The notes: generated by a model not told the origin, from the sequence alone. 64,000 nucleotides of DNA from Caulobacter sp. UNC358MFTsu5.1 (GCF_000712075.1 NZ_JONW01000009.1:396038-460037); one strand, 5' to 3'. Counted from the first letter of the stretch, positions 53,647 to 63,329 are shown. Numbers and translations: made by a program.

Positions 53647-53841
53647 GGTCACTTCACCCGACGGACTTTGACGAGTCCTATCGGTCCCTTCTCAAGGCTC
53701 GGCTTTTCGCACCAGCGACGCGCCCTGTCCACATAAGGGCGTATACCTACCGATAGATATTGGCCGTCACAAATACACCAATCGACGCGTCGCCTTCGCG
53801 AACGGACAGCTTCGCTAGAGAGAACTCTCGCCAAGGCTGTG

Positions 53842-54738
53842 TCAATGAAGGTCGGCAATTTTTCCGCGCAGAAGTTGCAGCACCGCCGAGAAGTCCTTGC
53901 CGCCGAATCCGTTGCCGTCGAAGAGGGCGTACAGCGCCTCGGCCTGGGCGCCCATAGGGGTTGAGGCGCCGGACTTGGCGGCGGCCTCCTGGGCCAGCTT
54001 CAGGTCCTTGAGCATCATGGCCGTGGCGAAGCCGCCCTCGTAGCCGCGATCGGCCGGGGTCGAGGGCCCCACGCCCGGGACCGGACAGTAGGTCGAGACC
54101 GACCAGCACTGGCCCGACGACTTGCTGGCGATCTCGAAGAACCGGTCGGCGGCCAGGCCCAGCTTCTCGGCCAGGGCGAAGGCCTCGCAGGTCCCCAGCA
54201 TCGAGATTCCCAGCAGCATGTTGTTGCAGATCTTGGCCGCCTGCCCCGCCCCGTGGTCGCCCGCGTGGATGGTCACCCGCGACATCGGGGCCAGCGCCGC
54301 CTCGACCTGCGCGAAATCGGCCGCGTCGCAGCCGACCATGAAGGCCAGGGTCCCGGCCTCGGCGGCCATGATCCCGCCGGAGACGGGCGCGTCGGCGAAG
54401 CGGAAGCCCGCCGCCCTCGCCTGCCCCGCCACGGCCCGGGCGCTGTCGACGTCGATGGTGGAGCAGTCGATCAGCAGGGCCGATTTGGGCGCATGGGCCA
54501 GGACCTGCTCGCCATAGACGCCGCGCACGTGCGGCCCGGCGGGCAGCATGGTGATCACGACCTCGGCGTCCTTGACCGCCTCGGCCACGGATCCCGCCGC
54601 GTGGCAGCCGGCCGCCACGGCCTTCTCAAGCGCCGCCGCCGACAGGTCGAAGGCGCTGACGTGGTGCTGGGCCTTGGCCTGGTTGGCGGCCATGCCGCCG
54701 CCCATGTTGCCCAGGCCGATGAAGGCGATGCGGGTCAT
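53842..54738 (-). CDS. mmsB: 3-hydroxyisobutyrate dehydrogenase
   Basis: The 298-residue protein oxidises 3-hydroxyisobutyrate in valine breakdown. It has the NAD motif FIGLGNMGGGMA, the substrate loop DAPVSGGIMAAEAGTLAFMVG and the catalytic Lys in GAGQAAKICNNMLLG. It is last in the valine operon. Confidence 0.95.
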   Translation of the reverse strand: MTRIAFIGLGNMGGGMAANQAKAQHHVSAFDLSAAALEKAVAAGCHAAGSVAEAVKDAEVVITMLPAGPHVRGVYGEQVLAHAPKSALLIDCSTIDVDSARAVAGQARAAGFRFADAPVSGGIMAAEAGTLAFMVGCDAADFAQVEAALAPMSRVTIHAGDHGAGQAAKICNNMLLGISMLGTCEAFALAEKLGLAADRFFEIASKSSGQCWSVSTYCPVPGVGPSTPADRGYEGGFATAMMLKDLKLAQEAAAKSGASTPMGAQAEALYALFDGNGFGGKDFSAVLQLLRGKIADLH

Positions 54739-54780
54739 GTGAGGTCTCCTCCGGTTACGCTCGGCCATTCGGCCTTTTCG

Positions 54781-55611
54781 TTATTTCGACAGTTCGAGAT
54801 GCAGGTGGTCGTCGTGGCGCGCCGCCCGACAGCCCTGGAAGCGGACCATGTCCACACCCGGAGCCCATCGCTGCTTCAGATGGGGTTCGATCAAGACCTT
54901 GCGAAGGCCATGGGCGCGCCCCTCGGTGGTCAGCCAGGCCAGGGCCGCGCTCATCCGTTCGGGGTCGGCCCGGCGGGTCACCCGCGACTGCAGCGCCGCG
55001 AAATCCCAGCGCAGGTTCGGCTGCTTGGCGTGGGCGCAGGGCCGCGCCTCGTCGGCGCCCGGCGCCTCATACGCCCAATAGCCGATCGGGCTGGCCGCGC
55101 CGTCCAGCACCCGCCGCCCGTCCGCCTCGCGATAGTAGTAGGCCAGGTCCACCTTGCGCCCGTCGCGATGGGACAGGTGCGGCATCAGCGGAAAGCCGTC
55201 GAAGAACGGAAAGCCGGCGTCGAGGAAGCGCGTGATCGTGCCCGGATAGCGATCCGCCACATGGGTCGCCAGGGCCGCGACCAGCGCGTCGGTCTCGGGG
55301 GTCGCATAGTTCCTGTTGAGGACGCAGAGCCCCGGATTGACCGCCGCGTAGGGGCGACCGGGTCCCGCCACGCAGGACAGCCGCACGCGGCCGCCGATCT
55401 CGGCCAACGGGGGGACGACCACGAAGCTGACCACGCCGTAGACCGCGACGAACCCCAGAACCGACAGCCAGGCCGGCCAGCGACGCAGGCGGGTCAGCCA
55501 GGCCGTCAGGAGCAGCGCCACGCCCCCGACCTGGGTCAGGATCGTCAGCGCGAGGGCGCCTCCCAGCAGCGCGACAATCCTCGCGCCGCGCCGCCAGGAG
55601 GGTTTGCTCAT
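54781..55611 (-). CDS. Membrane-anchored LAS-type metallopeptidase (M15/MepA-like)
   Basis: The 276-residue protein has two N-terminal membrane segments (IVALLGGALALTILTQVGGVALLL and WLSVLGFVAVYGVVSFVVVPPL). A periplasmic domain then carries the zinc signature: H-x6-D in LSHRDGRKVDL and H-x-H in RHDDHLHLEL. This fits LAS peptidases that cut peptidoglycan cross-links. It overlaps the methyltransferase gene in ATGA. Confidence 0.68.
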   Translation of the reverse strand: MSKPSWRRGARIVALLGGALALTILTQVGGVALLLTAWLTRLRRWPAWLSVLGFVAVYGVVSFVVVPPLAEIGGRVRLSCVAGPGRPYAAVNPGLCVLNRNYATPETDALVAALATHVADRYPGTITRFLDAGFPFFDGFPLMPHLSHRDGRKVDLAYYYREADGRRVLDGAASPIGYWAYEAPGADEARPCAHAKQPNLRWDFAALQSRVTRRADPERMSAALAWLTTEGRAHGLRKVLIEPHLKQRWAPGVDMVRFQGCRAARHDDHLHLELSK

Positions 55612-56414
55612 CGCGCCCCGGCCGGCTTGCGGAACTTGTAGATGAACTGGTCGGTCTTGCCGCGGATCGACGGGTCGAAGACGCTGAGCTTGCGGGTGTC
55701 GGACGGGTCGCGCAGCACGCGGCTTTCGCCCTCGAAGATGAAGCCGGCGGCGGTGACCTCCTGCTTGACCGCCTCGGCGTCGATCCGGTGCAGGGTCTCG
55801 GTGTCGCGCAGGCCCGAGCCGGGCTCGGCCGAGTGGTCCAGAACCAGGTAGACGCCGCCCGGCTTCAGGGCCTTGAAGACCTGGCGGTTGACCACCGACA
55901 GGTCGGCCGGGCCCATGAACTTGTCGTGCATGTCGTGGTAGTTCTGGGCCGTGAACACCAGGTCCAGCTTCTCCGGCGCGGCGAAGTTGGGCAGGGTGTT
56001 GAGGATCACCGACACGTTCTTGTAGGCCGGATCGGCGGCGATGGCCTTCACGGCCGGCTCGCGCTTGGCCAGCTTGGTCAGTTCGTCGGGCACATAGGCG
56101 TAGACGTGGCCCTTGGGCCCCACGGCCTTGGACAGGATGCGGGTGAAGTAGCCGCCGCCCGGGATCAGGTCGGCCACCTTGGCGCCCGGCTTGACGCCGG
56201 CGAACGACAGGGTCTGGCCCGGCAGGCGGTTCTCGTCGCGGACCATGTCGGCGGCCGGACGGTTCGGGTCGGACAGGGCCGCGGCGATGTTGGCCGGGAT
56301 CGCGGCGGGCGCGTCGGCGGGCGGAGGCGGCGGCGGCGCCATCGGACCCATGGGAGTCGTGGCGCAGCCCGCGAGGGCGAGCACGGCGACGAGGCTGAGT
56401 AACGGCTTACGCAT
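55608..56414 (-). CDS. Lipoprotein class I SAM-dependent methyltransferase
   Basis: The 268-residue protein has a lipobox (LALAGC) followed by a Pro-rich linker and a methyltransferase-like fold (KVADLIPGGGYFTRILSKAVG, VFTAQNYHDMHD, KALKPGGVYLVLDHSAEPG). An exported methyltransferase-like lipoprotein is unusual; it may not bind SAM. It overlaps the peptidase gene by 4 bases. Confidence 0.8.
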   Translation of the reverse strand: MRKPLLSLVAVLALAGCATTPMGPMAPPPPPPADAPAAIPANIAAALSDPNRPAADMVRDENRLPGQTLSFAGVKPGAKVADLIPGGGYFTRILSKAVGPKGHVYAYVPDELTKLAKREPAVKAIAADPAYKNVSVILNTLPNFAAPEKLDLVFTAQNYHDMHDKFMGPADLSVVNRQVFKALKPGGVYLVLDHSAEPGSGLRDTETLHRIDAEAVKQEVTAAGFIFEGESRVLRDPSDTRKLSVFDPSIRGKTDQFIYKFRKPAGAR

Positions 56415-56470
56415 GGTATTCCTTCCGACGACGTCTTCTTGATTGCCCCCAAGCTAGCGCAGCATTCACG

Positions 56471-57523
56471 CTACGTCAGCGGCGACCATTCCTGATCGCT
56501 GGGCAGCGGCGCGAAAATATCATCCAGCATGGCGTCGGTGACGTCTTCAAGCGTGGCCGGGTCCCAGCGGGGCGCATTGTCCTTGTCGATGATCACGGCC
56601 CGGACGCCCTCGATGAAATCGTGGCGGCGCACGACGCGCGAGCCGATCCGGTACTCCATGGCCATGTTGTGGGCGAAGTCGGTCATCGCCGCCCCGGCCT
56701 CCAGCTGGCGGAAGGCCACCTTCAGGGTCTGGGGCGACTTGGTCTTCATGACCGCCAGCTGGGCCTTGCCCCAGTCGCTGCTGTCGGCCTCCAGGAATTC
56801 GAAGATCTGCTCGACGCTGTCGCCGACGAACAGGCGGTTGAGGTCCTGCTCGAAGCCGACCAGCGAGGCCTTGCCGGCGTCGGCGCGGTACTTCTTCAGC
56901 GTCTCTTCAATGCGGCGCGGGTCGGCGACGATGGCCTTCTTCAGGCCCTCGACGGCGCCGAACTCGACGAAATGGGTGGCGACGCCCAGGCGCATGCAGT
57001 CCGCGCCCTTGATCCGCGCCCCGGTCAGGGCCAGCCACAGCCCCGCCTTGCCCGGCAGGCGCGGCAGGTACCAGCCGCCGCCGACGTCCGGGAACAGGCC
57101 GATGCCGGTCTCGGGCATGGCGAAGGTCGTGCGCTCGGTGGCGATCCGGAAGTGGGCCGGCATCGAGATCCCGACCCCGCCGCCCATCACCACGCCGTCG
57201 AGGATGGCGACCACGGGCGTGTCGTAGGTGAACAGCAGGTGGTTCAGCTGGTACTCGGTGTGGAAGAAGGCCCGCGCCTCGACCGCGTCGCCCGCGCCGC
57301 TGTGGGCCAGCATGCGGATATCGCCGCCGGCGCAGAAGCCGCGCTCGCCCGCATGGTCGATCATGACCATGTAGACCTCCGGATCGTCCTGCCAGTCCAG
57401 CAGGGCGGCGATCATCAGCTCGCACATGTTCTGGGTCAGGGCGTGCAGCGCCTGGGGCCGGTTCAGCGTGATGCGCCCGACGTTTTTCTCAACACGGACA
57501 AGGACTTCGGGCTGGTCGTTCAT
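56471..57523 (-). CDS. 3-hydroxyisobutyryl-CoA hydrolase
   Basis: The 350-residue crotonase-fold enzyme releases CoA in valine degradation. It has GFCAGGDIRML, the oxyanion-hole VMGGGVGISMPAHFRIATERTTFAMPETGIGLFPDVGGG, and the C-terminal AMEYRIGSRVVRRHDFIEGVRAVIIDKD. It is upstream of mmsB in the same operon. Confidence 0.93.
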   Translation of the reverse strand: MNDQPEVLVRVEKNVGRITLNRPQALHALTQNMCELMIAALLDWQDDPEVYMVMIDHAGERGFCAGGDIRMLAHSGAGDAVEARAFFHTEYQLNHLLFTYDTPVVAILDGVVMGGGVGISMPAHFRIATERTTFAMPETGIGLFPDVGGGWYLPRLPGKAGLWLALTGARIKGADCMRLGVATHFVEFGAVEGLKKAIVADPRRIEETLKKYRADAGKASLVGFEQDLNRLFVGDSVEQIFEFLEADSSDWGKAQLAVMKTKSPQTLKVAFRQLEAGAAMTDFAHNMAMEYRIGSRVVRRHDFIEGVRAVIIDKDNAPRWDPATLEDVTDAMLDDIFAPLPSDQEWSPLT

Positions 57524-57537
57524 GGCGGTCCGTGACT

Positions 57538-58131
57538 CTAGGCGGGTTCGGCGACGGGGTCGCAGGCGAGGCGCTCGATCACGCCGCCGCTCAGGCGGAA
57601 GATGGCGTTCTGCGGCGTGTCCAGGGCGATGACCTCTTCGCGCGGCAGGCCGGCGTAGGCGCCGCGCAGCATCCAGCCGGCGATGCCGTGGCTGACCACG
57701 ATCAGCCTGCGCCCGGGCTCGGGCGGCTGCTCGGCCAGCCAGCCGGAGACGCGGCCCATGATGTCGTCATAGGTCTCGCCGCCCGGCGACCTGAACGCCC
57801 ACTCCGGGTCGGACAGCAGGGCCGGGTTCTCGCGTTTCACGTCGTCGCGCAGGCGGTTGGACCAGTCGCCGACGCTGACCTCCATCAGGCGGTCCTCGAA
57901 CGCGACCGGCAGGCCCAGGCGGGCGGCGATCGTCTCGGCGGTGTCGCGCGCCCGGCGCAGCGGGCTGGCGACGATGCGCCACTCAGCCGGCCGCTCGATC
58001 AGCGAGGCCAACAGCTCGCCCATGGCCCCGGCCTGGGCCCGGCCCAGCGGCGTCAGGTCGGACTCGGTCTGGCCCTGCATGCGGCCTTCGCGATTGTGGA
58101 ACGTCTGGCCGTGGCGGCAGAGATAGATCAT
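57538..58131 (-). CDS. Histidine phosphatase family protein
   Basis: The 197-residue protein has the RHG motif ([29 protein letters not shown]) and the second catalytic His in VVSHGIAGWML. It is a phosphoglycerate-mutase-fold phosphatase of unknown substrate. Its start overlaps the preceding membrane gene's stop in ATGA. Confidence 0.9.
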   Translation of the reverse strand: MIYLCRHGQTFHNREGRMQGQTESDLTPLGRAQAGAMGELLASLIERPAEWRIVASPLRRARDTAETIAARLGLPVAFEDRLMEVSVGDWSNRLRDDVKRENPALLSDPEWAFRSPGGETYDDIMGRVSGWLAEQPPEPGRRLIVVSHGIAGWMLRGAYAGLPREEVIALDTPQNAIFRLSGGVIERLACDPVAEPA

Positions 58132-58610
58132 CGAAGTCCCGTTCCTCGCGTCGCGTGCGCCAGCTTCGTATAGGCCAGCGCCGCGAAAAGGAACGACAGA
58201 CCGATCCCGGCCAGCTCGAGCCAGTTGGGCGGATAGGTCCAGGAATTGGCTTCGAACGGCGTGATGTTCATCGGCGCCTCGAGGGCCTCGTCGATGATCC
58301 AATACGCCTGATTCACGAACATCAGGATCGTCGGCGGCGCCGCGACGAGGACGGGGAACGCGCCTGATCGCCCCAACCTTCCCGCCAGCCACCAGCCCAG
58401 GACGATGAACGGCGACCCGATCAAGCCTATGAGCCCGATCCCCATCAGCAAATCCAATGCGGACGCCTCCATCATCCGGGGAACACCGTCCGCATCCAGT
58501 CCTCGGCGGAAACCCGCCACGAAGAACATAGTCAGGATCAAGCATAGGCCCAACAACGCGGTCGAAACCGTCAGCGCGACCCAAGACCAAGGCGGACGGC
58601 CCGACTTCAC
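58128..58610 (-). CDS. Hypothetical membrane protein
   Basis: The 160-residue protein has four predicted membrane segments ([86 protein letters not shown]). The start is a GTG overlapping the dehydrogenase stop in GTGA, with no clear ribosome site, so it depends on translational coupling. The family is not recognised. Confidence 0.65.
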   Translation of the reverse strand: MKSGRPPWSWVALTVSTALLGLCLILTMFFVAGFRRGLDADGVPRMMEASALDLLMGIGLIGLIGSPFIVLGWWLAGRLGRSGAFPVLVAAPPTILMFVNQAYWIIDEALEAPMNITPFEANSWTYPPNWLELAGIGLSFLFAALAYTKLAHATRGTGLR

Positions 58611-59746
58611 TGGCGGAACATCTCGCGGGCGATGATGACGCGCATGATCTCGTTGGTCCCTTCCAGGATCTGGTGCACCCGAAGGTCGCGGACGATGCGC
58701 TCCAGCGGATAGTCCTGCAGGTAGCCGTAGCCGCCGTGCAGCTGCAAGGCGTCGTTGGCCACCTGGAAGCCGGCGTCGGTGGCGAAGCGCTTGGCCATGG
58801 CGCACAGCTTGGTGGCCTGGGGGTCCTTGTTGTCCAGCGCGTGGGCGGCGCGGCGCACCATCAGGCGGGCGGCCTCCAGCTCGGTGGCCATGTCGGCCAG
58901 CTTGAACTGCAGGGCCTGGAAGTCCTTCAGCGGCTTGCCGAACTGCTTGCGGCTCTCGAGATAGGCCTTGGCGGTGTCCAGGGCGAAGGCCGCGCCGCCC
59001 AGCGAGCACGATGCGATGTTCAGCCGTCCCCCGTCCAGGCCCATCATGGCGAAGCGGAAACCCTCGCCTTCCCCGCCGATGCGGTTGGCCACCGGCACGC
59101 GGCAGTCGTCGAAGTTCACCGCCGCCGTCGGCTGCGAGTTCCAGCCCATCTTGCGCTCGTTGGCCCCGAAGCTGAGGCCCGGCGTCCCCTTCTCGACCAC
59201 GAAGGCCGAGACGCCCTTGGCGCCTTCGCCCCCGGTCCGCGCCATGACGACGTAGACGTCCGAGACGCCGCCGCCCGAGATGAAGGCCTTGCCGCCGTTC
59301 AGCACGTAGTGGTCGCCGTCCAGCCGCGCCGTCGTGCGCATCGCGGCCGCGTCCGAGCCCGAGCCCGGCTCGGTCAGGCAGTAGCTGGCGATCAGCTCCA
59401 TGGTCGTCAGGCGCGGCAGGTAGCGCTGACGCAGCGCGTCCGAGCCGAACCGGTCGATCATCCACGAGGCCATGTTGTGGATCGTCAGATAGGCCGCGGT
59501 GGGCACGTCGCCGTAGCTGAGGGCCTCGAAGATGATCGAGGCGTCCAGGCGCGACAGCCCGCTGCCGCCGACGTCGTCCTGGACGTAGATGCCGGCGAAG
59601 CCCAGGCCCGCCGCCTCGCGCAGCACGTCGACCGGAAAGTGCTTCTTCTCGTCCCACTCGGCGGAATGCGGGGCAAGGCGTTCCGCCGCGAAGCCCGAGG
59701 CCATGTCCTGGATGGCGCGTTGATCGTCGTTGAGCGCGAAATCCAT
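58607..59746 (-). CDS. Isobutyryl-CoA dehydrogenase (acyl-CoA dehydrogenase)
   Basis: The 379-residue enzyme has the dehydrogenase fold: [38 protein letters not shown], and the C-terminal [20 protein letters not shown] with the catalytic Glu. Context with hydroxyisobutyryl-CoA hydrolase and mmsB assigns it to valine breakdown. It is first in the operon. Confidence 0.9.
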   Translation of the reverse strand: MDFALNDDQRAIQDMASGFAAERLAPHSAEWDEKKHFPVDVLREAAGLGFAGIYVQDDVGGSGLSRLDASIIFEALSYGDVPTAAYLTIHNMASWMIDRFGSDALRQRYLPRLTTMELIASYCLTEPGSGSDAAAMRTTARLDGDHYVLNGGKAFISGGGVSDVYVVMARTGGEGAKGVSAFVVEKGTPGLSFGANERKMGWNSQPTAAVNFDDCRVPVANRIGGEGEGFRFAMMGLDGGRLNIASCSLGGAAFALDTAKAYLESRKQFGKPLKDFQALQFKLADMATELEAARLMVRRAAHALDNKDPQATKLCAMAKRFATDAGFQVANDALQLHGGYGYLQDYPLERIVRDLRVHQILEGTNEIMRVIIAREMFRQ

Positions 59747-59851
59747 GCGCGAAATCCTCCCAAGCGGGGCAGAGTGATCCCCTCGCCTTCTTGGCCGCTG
59801 ACGTGCCGCGCCCGGGCGACTGTGTCAATCATATCTCACTCGGTGACTTTG

Positions 59852-59894
59852 AATGTCGCACCGCGAGAAAAGCGGGAACCAAATGTCGCACCGC
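59852..59894. promoter_or_regulatory. 13-base direct repeat
   Basis: AATGTCGCACCGC occurs twice (59852-59864 and 59882-59894), starts 30 bases apart. It lies between the divergent valine operon and DUF2147 gene. A tandem regulator site is possible. Confidence 0.4.
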
Positions 59895-59953
59895 CCTTGA
59901 ACCGCCGCGTCCTCGGTATAAATCGCGGTTATCGGAGGCGTCGTCTTTCTGTC

Positions 59954-60394
59954 ATGCGTAAGTTCACTGCCGTTTTCGCCGCGGTCGCGGCGCTTGTCAG
60001 CGTGTCGTCTGTCCAGGCGGCCGACCTGGGCGTCTGGACGGGTCCCAAGGACAATGTCCGGGTCGCGATCAAGAGCTGCGGGTCCAGCACCTGCGGCACG
60101 GTGGTCTACGCCAGCCCCAAGGCCGAAGCCGACGCCCGCAAGAGCGGCCTGGACACCCTGGTCGGCAAGCAGCTGCTGCGCGACTTCGAACCCACCGGCC
60201 ACGGCAGCATGCGCGGCAAGGTCTATGTGCCGACGCTGAAGGTCACCCTGACCGGCACCGCCGAGTTCGTCGACGCCCGCACCATGAAGGCCAAGGGCTG
60301 CGTCCTGGGCGGCCTGCTGTGCAAGTCGCAGACCTGGCACCGCATCGACGCCGTCACCGCCAAGAACGACGGCCCCGCCAGCTACGCGCCGTAA
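59954..60394 (+). CDS. DUF2147 secreted protein
   Basis: The 146-residue protein has a signal peptide (MRKFTAVFAAVAALVSVSSVQAAD) and the DUF2147 core: GVWTGPKDNVRVAIKSCGSSTCGTVVYAS, GKVYVPTLKVTLTGTAEFVDARTMKAKGC. Four Cys suggest disulfides. The function is unknown. Confidence 0.87.
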   Translation: MRKFTAVFAAVAALVSVSSVQAADLGVWTGPKDNVRVAIKSCGSSTCGTVVYASPKAEADARKSGLDTLVGKQLLRDFEPTGHGSMRGKVYVPTLKVTLTGTAEFVDARTMKAKGCVLGGLLCKSQTWHRIDAVTAKNDGPASYAP

Positions 60395-60400
60395 GCCCGG

Positions 60401-61432
60401 CTATTCCTGCTTCCTGAGGAACGCGGTCAGCCCGGCGAAGTAGTTCGCCTGGTCGTCGTACATCGCCAGGTGGCTGCCGTTGGCCAGGTACAGGTACTGT
60501 CCCTTGGGCAGCTGCTTGGACATCTTCTCCATATAGGCCGGGTCCATGGTGTCGTACCGGGCCCCGATCACCAGGGTCGGCACGGTGATCCGCTTCAGAT
60601 CGTCGAAGCGATCCCACTTTTCCAGCAGACCGCTGGCGCCCAGCTCGCTGGGTCCTTGGATCAGGGTGTAGAGCTCGCCGTTCAGCTGGCCGAACGCATA
60701 GGTCACGGGCTCGGGCCACTGGTCGGCCGGACGGCGCAGGATGTGCTTCTCGTAGTGCATCGGGATCAGCGTGCCCATGTAGTCCGGGTCCGACGTCTTG
60801 CCCGCCGCCTCCAGCGCCTTGACCTTGGCCAGCTGGGCCTGGTCCATCTCGGGCATCAGCACCTTCTCGGCGTAGTCGTTGTAGGCCGGGATCGAGGCCA
60901 TCATGTTCGAGATGACCACGCACTTGAGGTTGGCCTGGTGTTTCAGCGCGTACTCGATCGCCAGCACGCCGCCCCAGCTGTGGCCCAGCACGCAGAAGTT
61001 CTCCGGACCCAGGTTCAGCGCCTTGCGCACCTGCTCCACCTCATCGACGAAGCGGTCGATGGTCCACAGCTTGGTGTCGGTGGGCTTGTCCGAGCGCCCC
61101 GAACCCAACTGGTCGTAATAGATGTACTCGATGCCCTGGGCCGGGAAGTAGCTGTCGAAGGGCTCGAAATAGTCGTGCGTCGCGCCCGGGCCGCCGTGCA
61201 ACAGCAGCACCTTCAGCTTCGGGTTGGAGCCGACCCGCTTGGTCCAGACCCGGAACTTGCCCGAGGGGGTGTCGATGTCGACCATCTTCACCCCGCCCGA
61301 CCAGGCGTCGGGCGCCTTGACGTCGTAGTAGCTGGCCGGGGGCGCCTGTCGCGCCAGGGCCGCCGTTGCGAAAAAGGAGGTCGCGAAAAGGGAGGTCGCC
61401 AGGAACGCCATCGCCAACACAAACCGCTTCAT
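60401..61432 (-). CDS. Secreted proline iminopeptidase-like alpha/beta hydrolase
   Basis: The 343-residue protein has a signal peptide and the oxyanion HGGPGATHDYF, the nucleophile Ser in CVLGHSWGGVLA, Asp in GARYDTMDP and His in NGSHLAMYDD. It releases N-terminal proline or acts on related amides. The signal contains a 15-base tandem duplication (FATSL/FATSF). Confidence 0.87.
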   Translation of the reverse strand: MKRFVLAMAFLATSLFATSFFATAALARQAPPASYYDVKAPDAWSGGVKMVDIDTPSGKFRVWTKRVGSNPKLKVLLLHGGPGATHDYFEPFDSYFPAQGIEYIYYDQLGSGRSDKPTDTKLWTIDRFVDEVEQVRKALNLGPENFCVLGHSWGGVLAIEYALKHQANLKCVVISNMMASIPAYNDYAEKVLMPEMDQAQLAKVKALEAAGKTSDPDYMGTLIPMHYEKHILRRPADQWPEPVTYAFGQLNGELYTLIQGPSELGASGLLEKWDRFDDLKRITVPTLVIGARYDTMDPAYMEKMSKQLPKGQYLYLANGSHLAMYDDQANYFAGLTAFLRKQE

Positions 61433-61550
61433 GGTCCGCCCCTTCGATTCAGCCCTGGCGCGACCATTGGCGAGATCGCGGGGCGGGGCAAGCGCCCTTA
61501 AGCAACCAACCGCCTTGCCTCGCGCCGCCTGGCGCGCGAAACCTCGCCCC

Positions 61551-62552
61551 ATGACCACGCCCCCGCTCGCCCCCTACCCCGCCACCCGCCTGCGCCGCCT
61601 GCGTCAGGCCGACTGGACCCGCCGCCTGGTCCGCGAGACCACGCTGGAGCCGTCCGACCTGATCTGGTCGATGGTGGTGCACGAGGGCGAAGGCGTGGTC
61701 CCGGTCGCCTCGATGCCGGGCGTCGAGCGCCTGTCGGTCAAGGAGGCCGCCAAGGCCGCCGTGCGGGCCCGCGATCTGGGCATCCCCGCCATCGCCATCT
61801 TCCCGCACATCGACGGGTCGCGGAAGGACGCCGCCGGCTCGATCGCGTCCGACCCGGACGGCGTGATCCCCCGCGCGGTCAAGGCCATGAAGGACGCCGC
61901 CCCCGAGGTCGGCATCATGTGCGACGTGGCCCTGGACCCCTTCACGGACCACGGCCACGACGGCGTGGTCGAGGGCGGCAGGATCCTCAACGACCCGACG
62001 ATCGAGCGCCTGATCGAACAGGGCCTGATGCAGGCGGAGGCCGGCGCCGACATCCTGGCCCCGTCCGACATGATGGACGGCCGCATCGGCAAGCTGCGCG
62101 CGGCTCTGGAGGGCGCCAACTTCCAGGACACGATGATCATGTCCTACGCCGCCAAGTACGCCTCGGCCTTCTACGGCCCGTACCGCGACGCCATCGGCTC
62201 GGCCAAGCTCAGCGCCGGCCAGGGCGACAAGAAGACCTACCAGATGGACCCGGCCAACACCGAGGAGGCCCTCCGCGAGGTGGCGCTCGACATCGCCGAG
62301 GGCGCCGACATGGTCATGGTCAAGCCGGGCATGCCCTATCTCGACATCCTGCGCCGCCTGGTCGACGAGTTCCGCATGCCCACCTACGCCTTCCAGGTGT
62401 CGGGCGAGTACGCGATGATCAAGGCCGCCGCCCAGAACGGCTGGATCGACCACGACCGCGCCGTGATGGAGAGCCTGACCGCCTTCAAGCGCGCCGGCGC
62501 CGCCGGGATCATCACCTATTTCGCGCCCTGGGCGGCTGAGAAGCTGGGCTAG
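61551..62552 (+). CDS. hemB: Delta-aminolevulinic acid dehydratase (porphobilinogen synthase)
   Basis: The 333-residue enzyme joins two ALA molecules. The Schiff-base Lys pair lies in SYAAKYASAFYGP and VMVKPGMPYLD. The metal region CDVALDPFTDHGHDG uses Asp rather than Cys, so it is the Mg-type enzyme. The nudix gene follows by 33 bases. Confidence 0.96.
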   Translation: MTTPPLAPYPATRLRRLRQADWTRRLVRETTLEPSDLIWSMVVHEGEGVVPVASMPGVERLSVKEAAKAAVRARDLGIPAIAIFPHIDGSRKDAAGSIASDPDGVIPRAVKAMKDAAPEVGIMCDVALDPFTDHGHDGVVEGGRILNDPTIERLIEQGLMQAEAGADILAPSDMMDGRIGKLRAALEGANFQDTMIMSYAAKYASAFYGPYRDAIGSAKLSAGQGDKKTYQMDPANTEEALREVALDIAEGADMVMVKPGMPYLDILRRLVDEFRMPTYAFQVSGEYAMIKAAAQNGWIDHDRAVMESLTAFKRAGAAGIITYFAPWAAEKLG

Positions 62553-62585
62553 GACGCGACTCGCCGCCGTCGCTAAGCTGGCCGC

Positions 62586-62975
62586 ATGACCCAGCCCAGC
62601 ATCGACATCGTCACCGCCGTGATCCGCGACGAGGCCGGCCGCATGCTGGTGGTGCGCAAGCGCGGCACGGCGATCTTCATGAAGCCGGGGGGCAAGCGCG
62701 AGCCCGGCGAGGACGACCTGACCGCCCTGGCCCGCGAGCTGGAGGAAGAGATCGGCGCCCGACTGGTCTCGGCGACCCTGCTGGGCGCCTTCGAGGCGCC
62801 GGCCGCCAACGAGCCCGGCTTCACGGTGCGCGCGGCGGCGTATCTGGCCAGGGTCGAGGGCGAGATCGCCGCCCGGGCCGAGATCGAGGAGCTGGCCTGG
62901 ATCGACCCGGCCGCGCCGGGCGACATCGCGCTGGCTCCGCTGATGCGGGTCGTGCTGGCGCGGCTGGCGGCCTAG
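62586..62975 (+). CDS. Nudix hydrolase
   Basis: The 129-residue protein has a full Nudix box (GKREPGEDDLTALARELEEEIG) near residue 38. It removes nucleoside diphosphate groups from a substrate not predictable from sequence. The gene follows hemB closely. Confidence 0.88.
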   Translation: MTQPSIDIVTAVIRDEAGRMLVVRKRGTAIFMKPGGKREPGEDDLTALARELEEEIGARLVSATLLGAFEAPAANEPGFTVRAAAYLARVEGEIAARAEIEELAWIDPAAPGDIALAPLMRVVLARLAA

Positions 62976-63015
62976 CGCGGCGCTCACACCTCTCGGCCAT
63001 CATCATTCCTTCCAC

Positions 63016-63047
63016 CCGCTCATCCCGGCATTCGCCGGGATGAGCGG
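63016..63047. repeat. 14-base perfect palindrome
   Basis: CCGCTCATCCCGGC (63016-63029) and GCCGGGATGAGCGG (63034-63047) flank ATTC. There is no T-run after it on either strand, so it is a poor intrinsic terminator. It looks like a dispersed palindromic repeat. Confidence 0.6.
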
Positions 63048-63086
63048 ATCAAAAAGCAATAATCCGGCGGTGAAACCGCGCTCCGC

Positions 63087-63329
63087 CTAGTTCTCCAGCT
63101 CCTCCGGATCACCGGCGGCGTCCTCGTCGGCGTCGTCCCGGGCGATCGTCTCCGACCTCGGGGGCGGCGGCGGGTCGGCGGTGAAGAAGGCGCCCAGCAG
63201 CATCAGCATGCCCGCCACCGGGGCCAGCGACCGCTTGGAGCGACGCAGCGCCAGGACGCCCCAGACGCAGAGCAGGATCACGGCGGCGCCGAAGGCGGTC
63301 AGGACGAGCGTGGCCTGCAAGGTTCCCAT
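63087..63329 (-). CDS. Small membrane protein, hypothetical
   Basis: The 80-residue protein has two membrane segments (LVLTAFGAAVILLCVWGVLAL and PVAGMLMLLGAFFTA) and an acidic Pro-rich tail. I do not recognise the family. Confidence 0.55.
   Translation of the reverse strand: MGTLQATLVLTAFGAAVILLCVWGVLALRRSKRSLAPVAGMLMLLGAFFTADPPPPPRSETIARDDADEDAAGDPEELEN

Noticed and set aside
63016..63047. Terminator after the Nudix gene
   Set aside because: The stem is strong, but neither strand has a U-run directly after it, so it is listed as a palindromic repeat.
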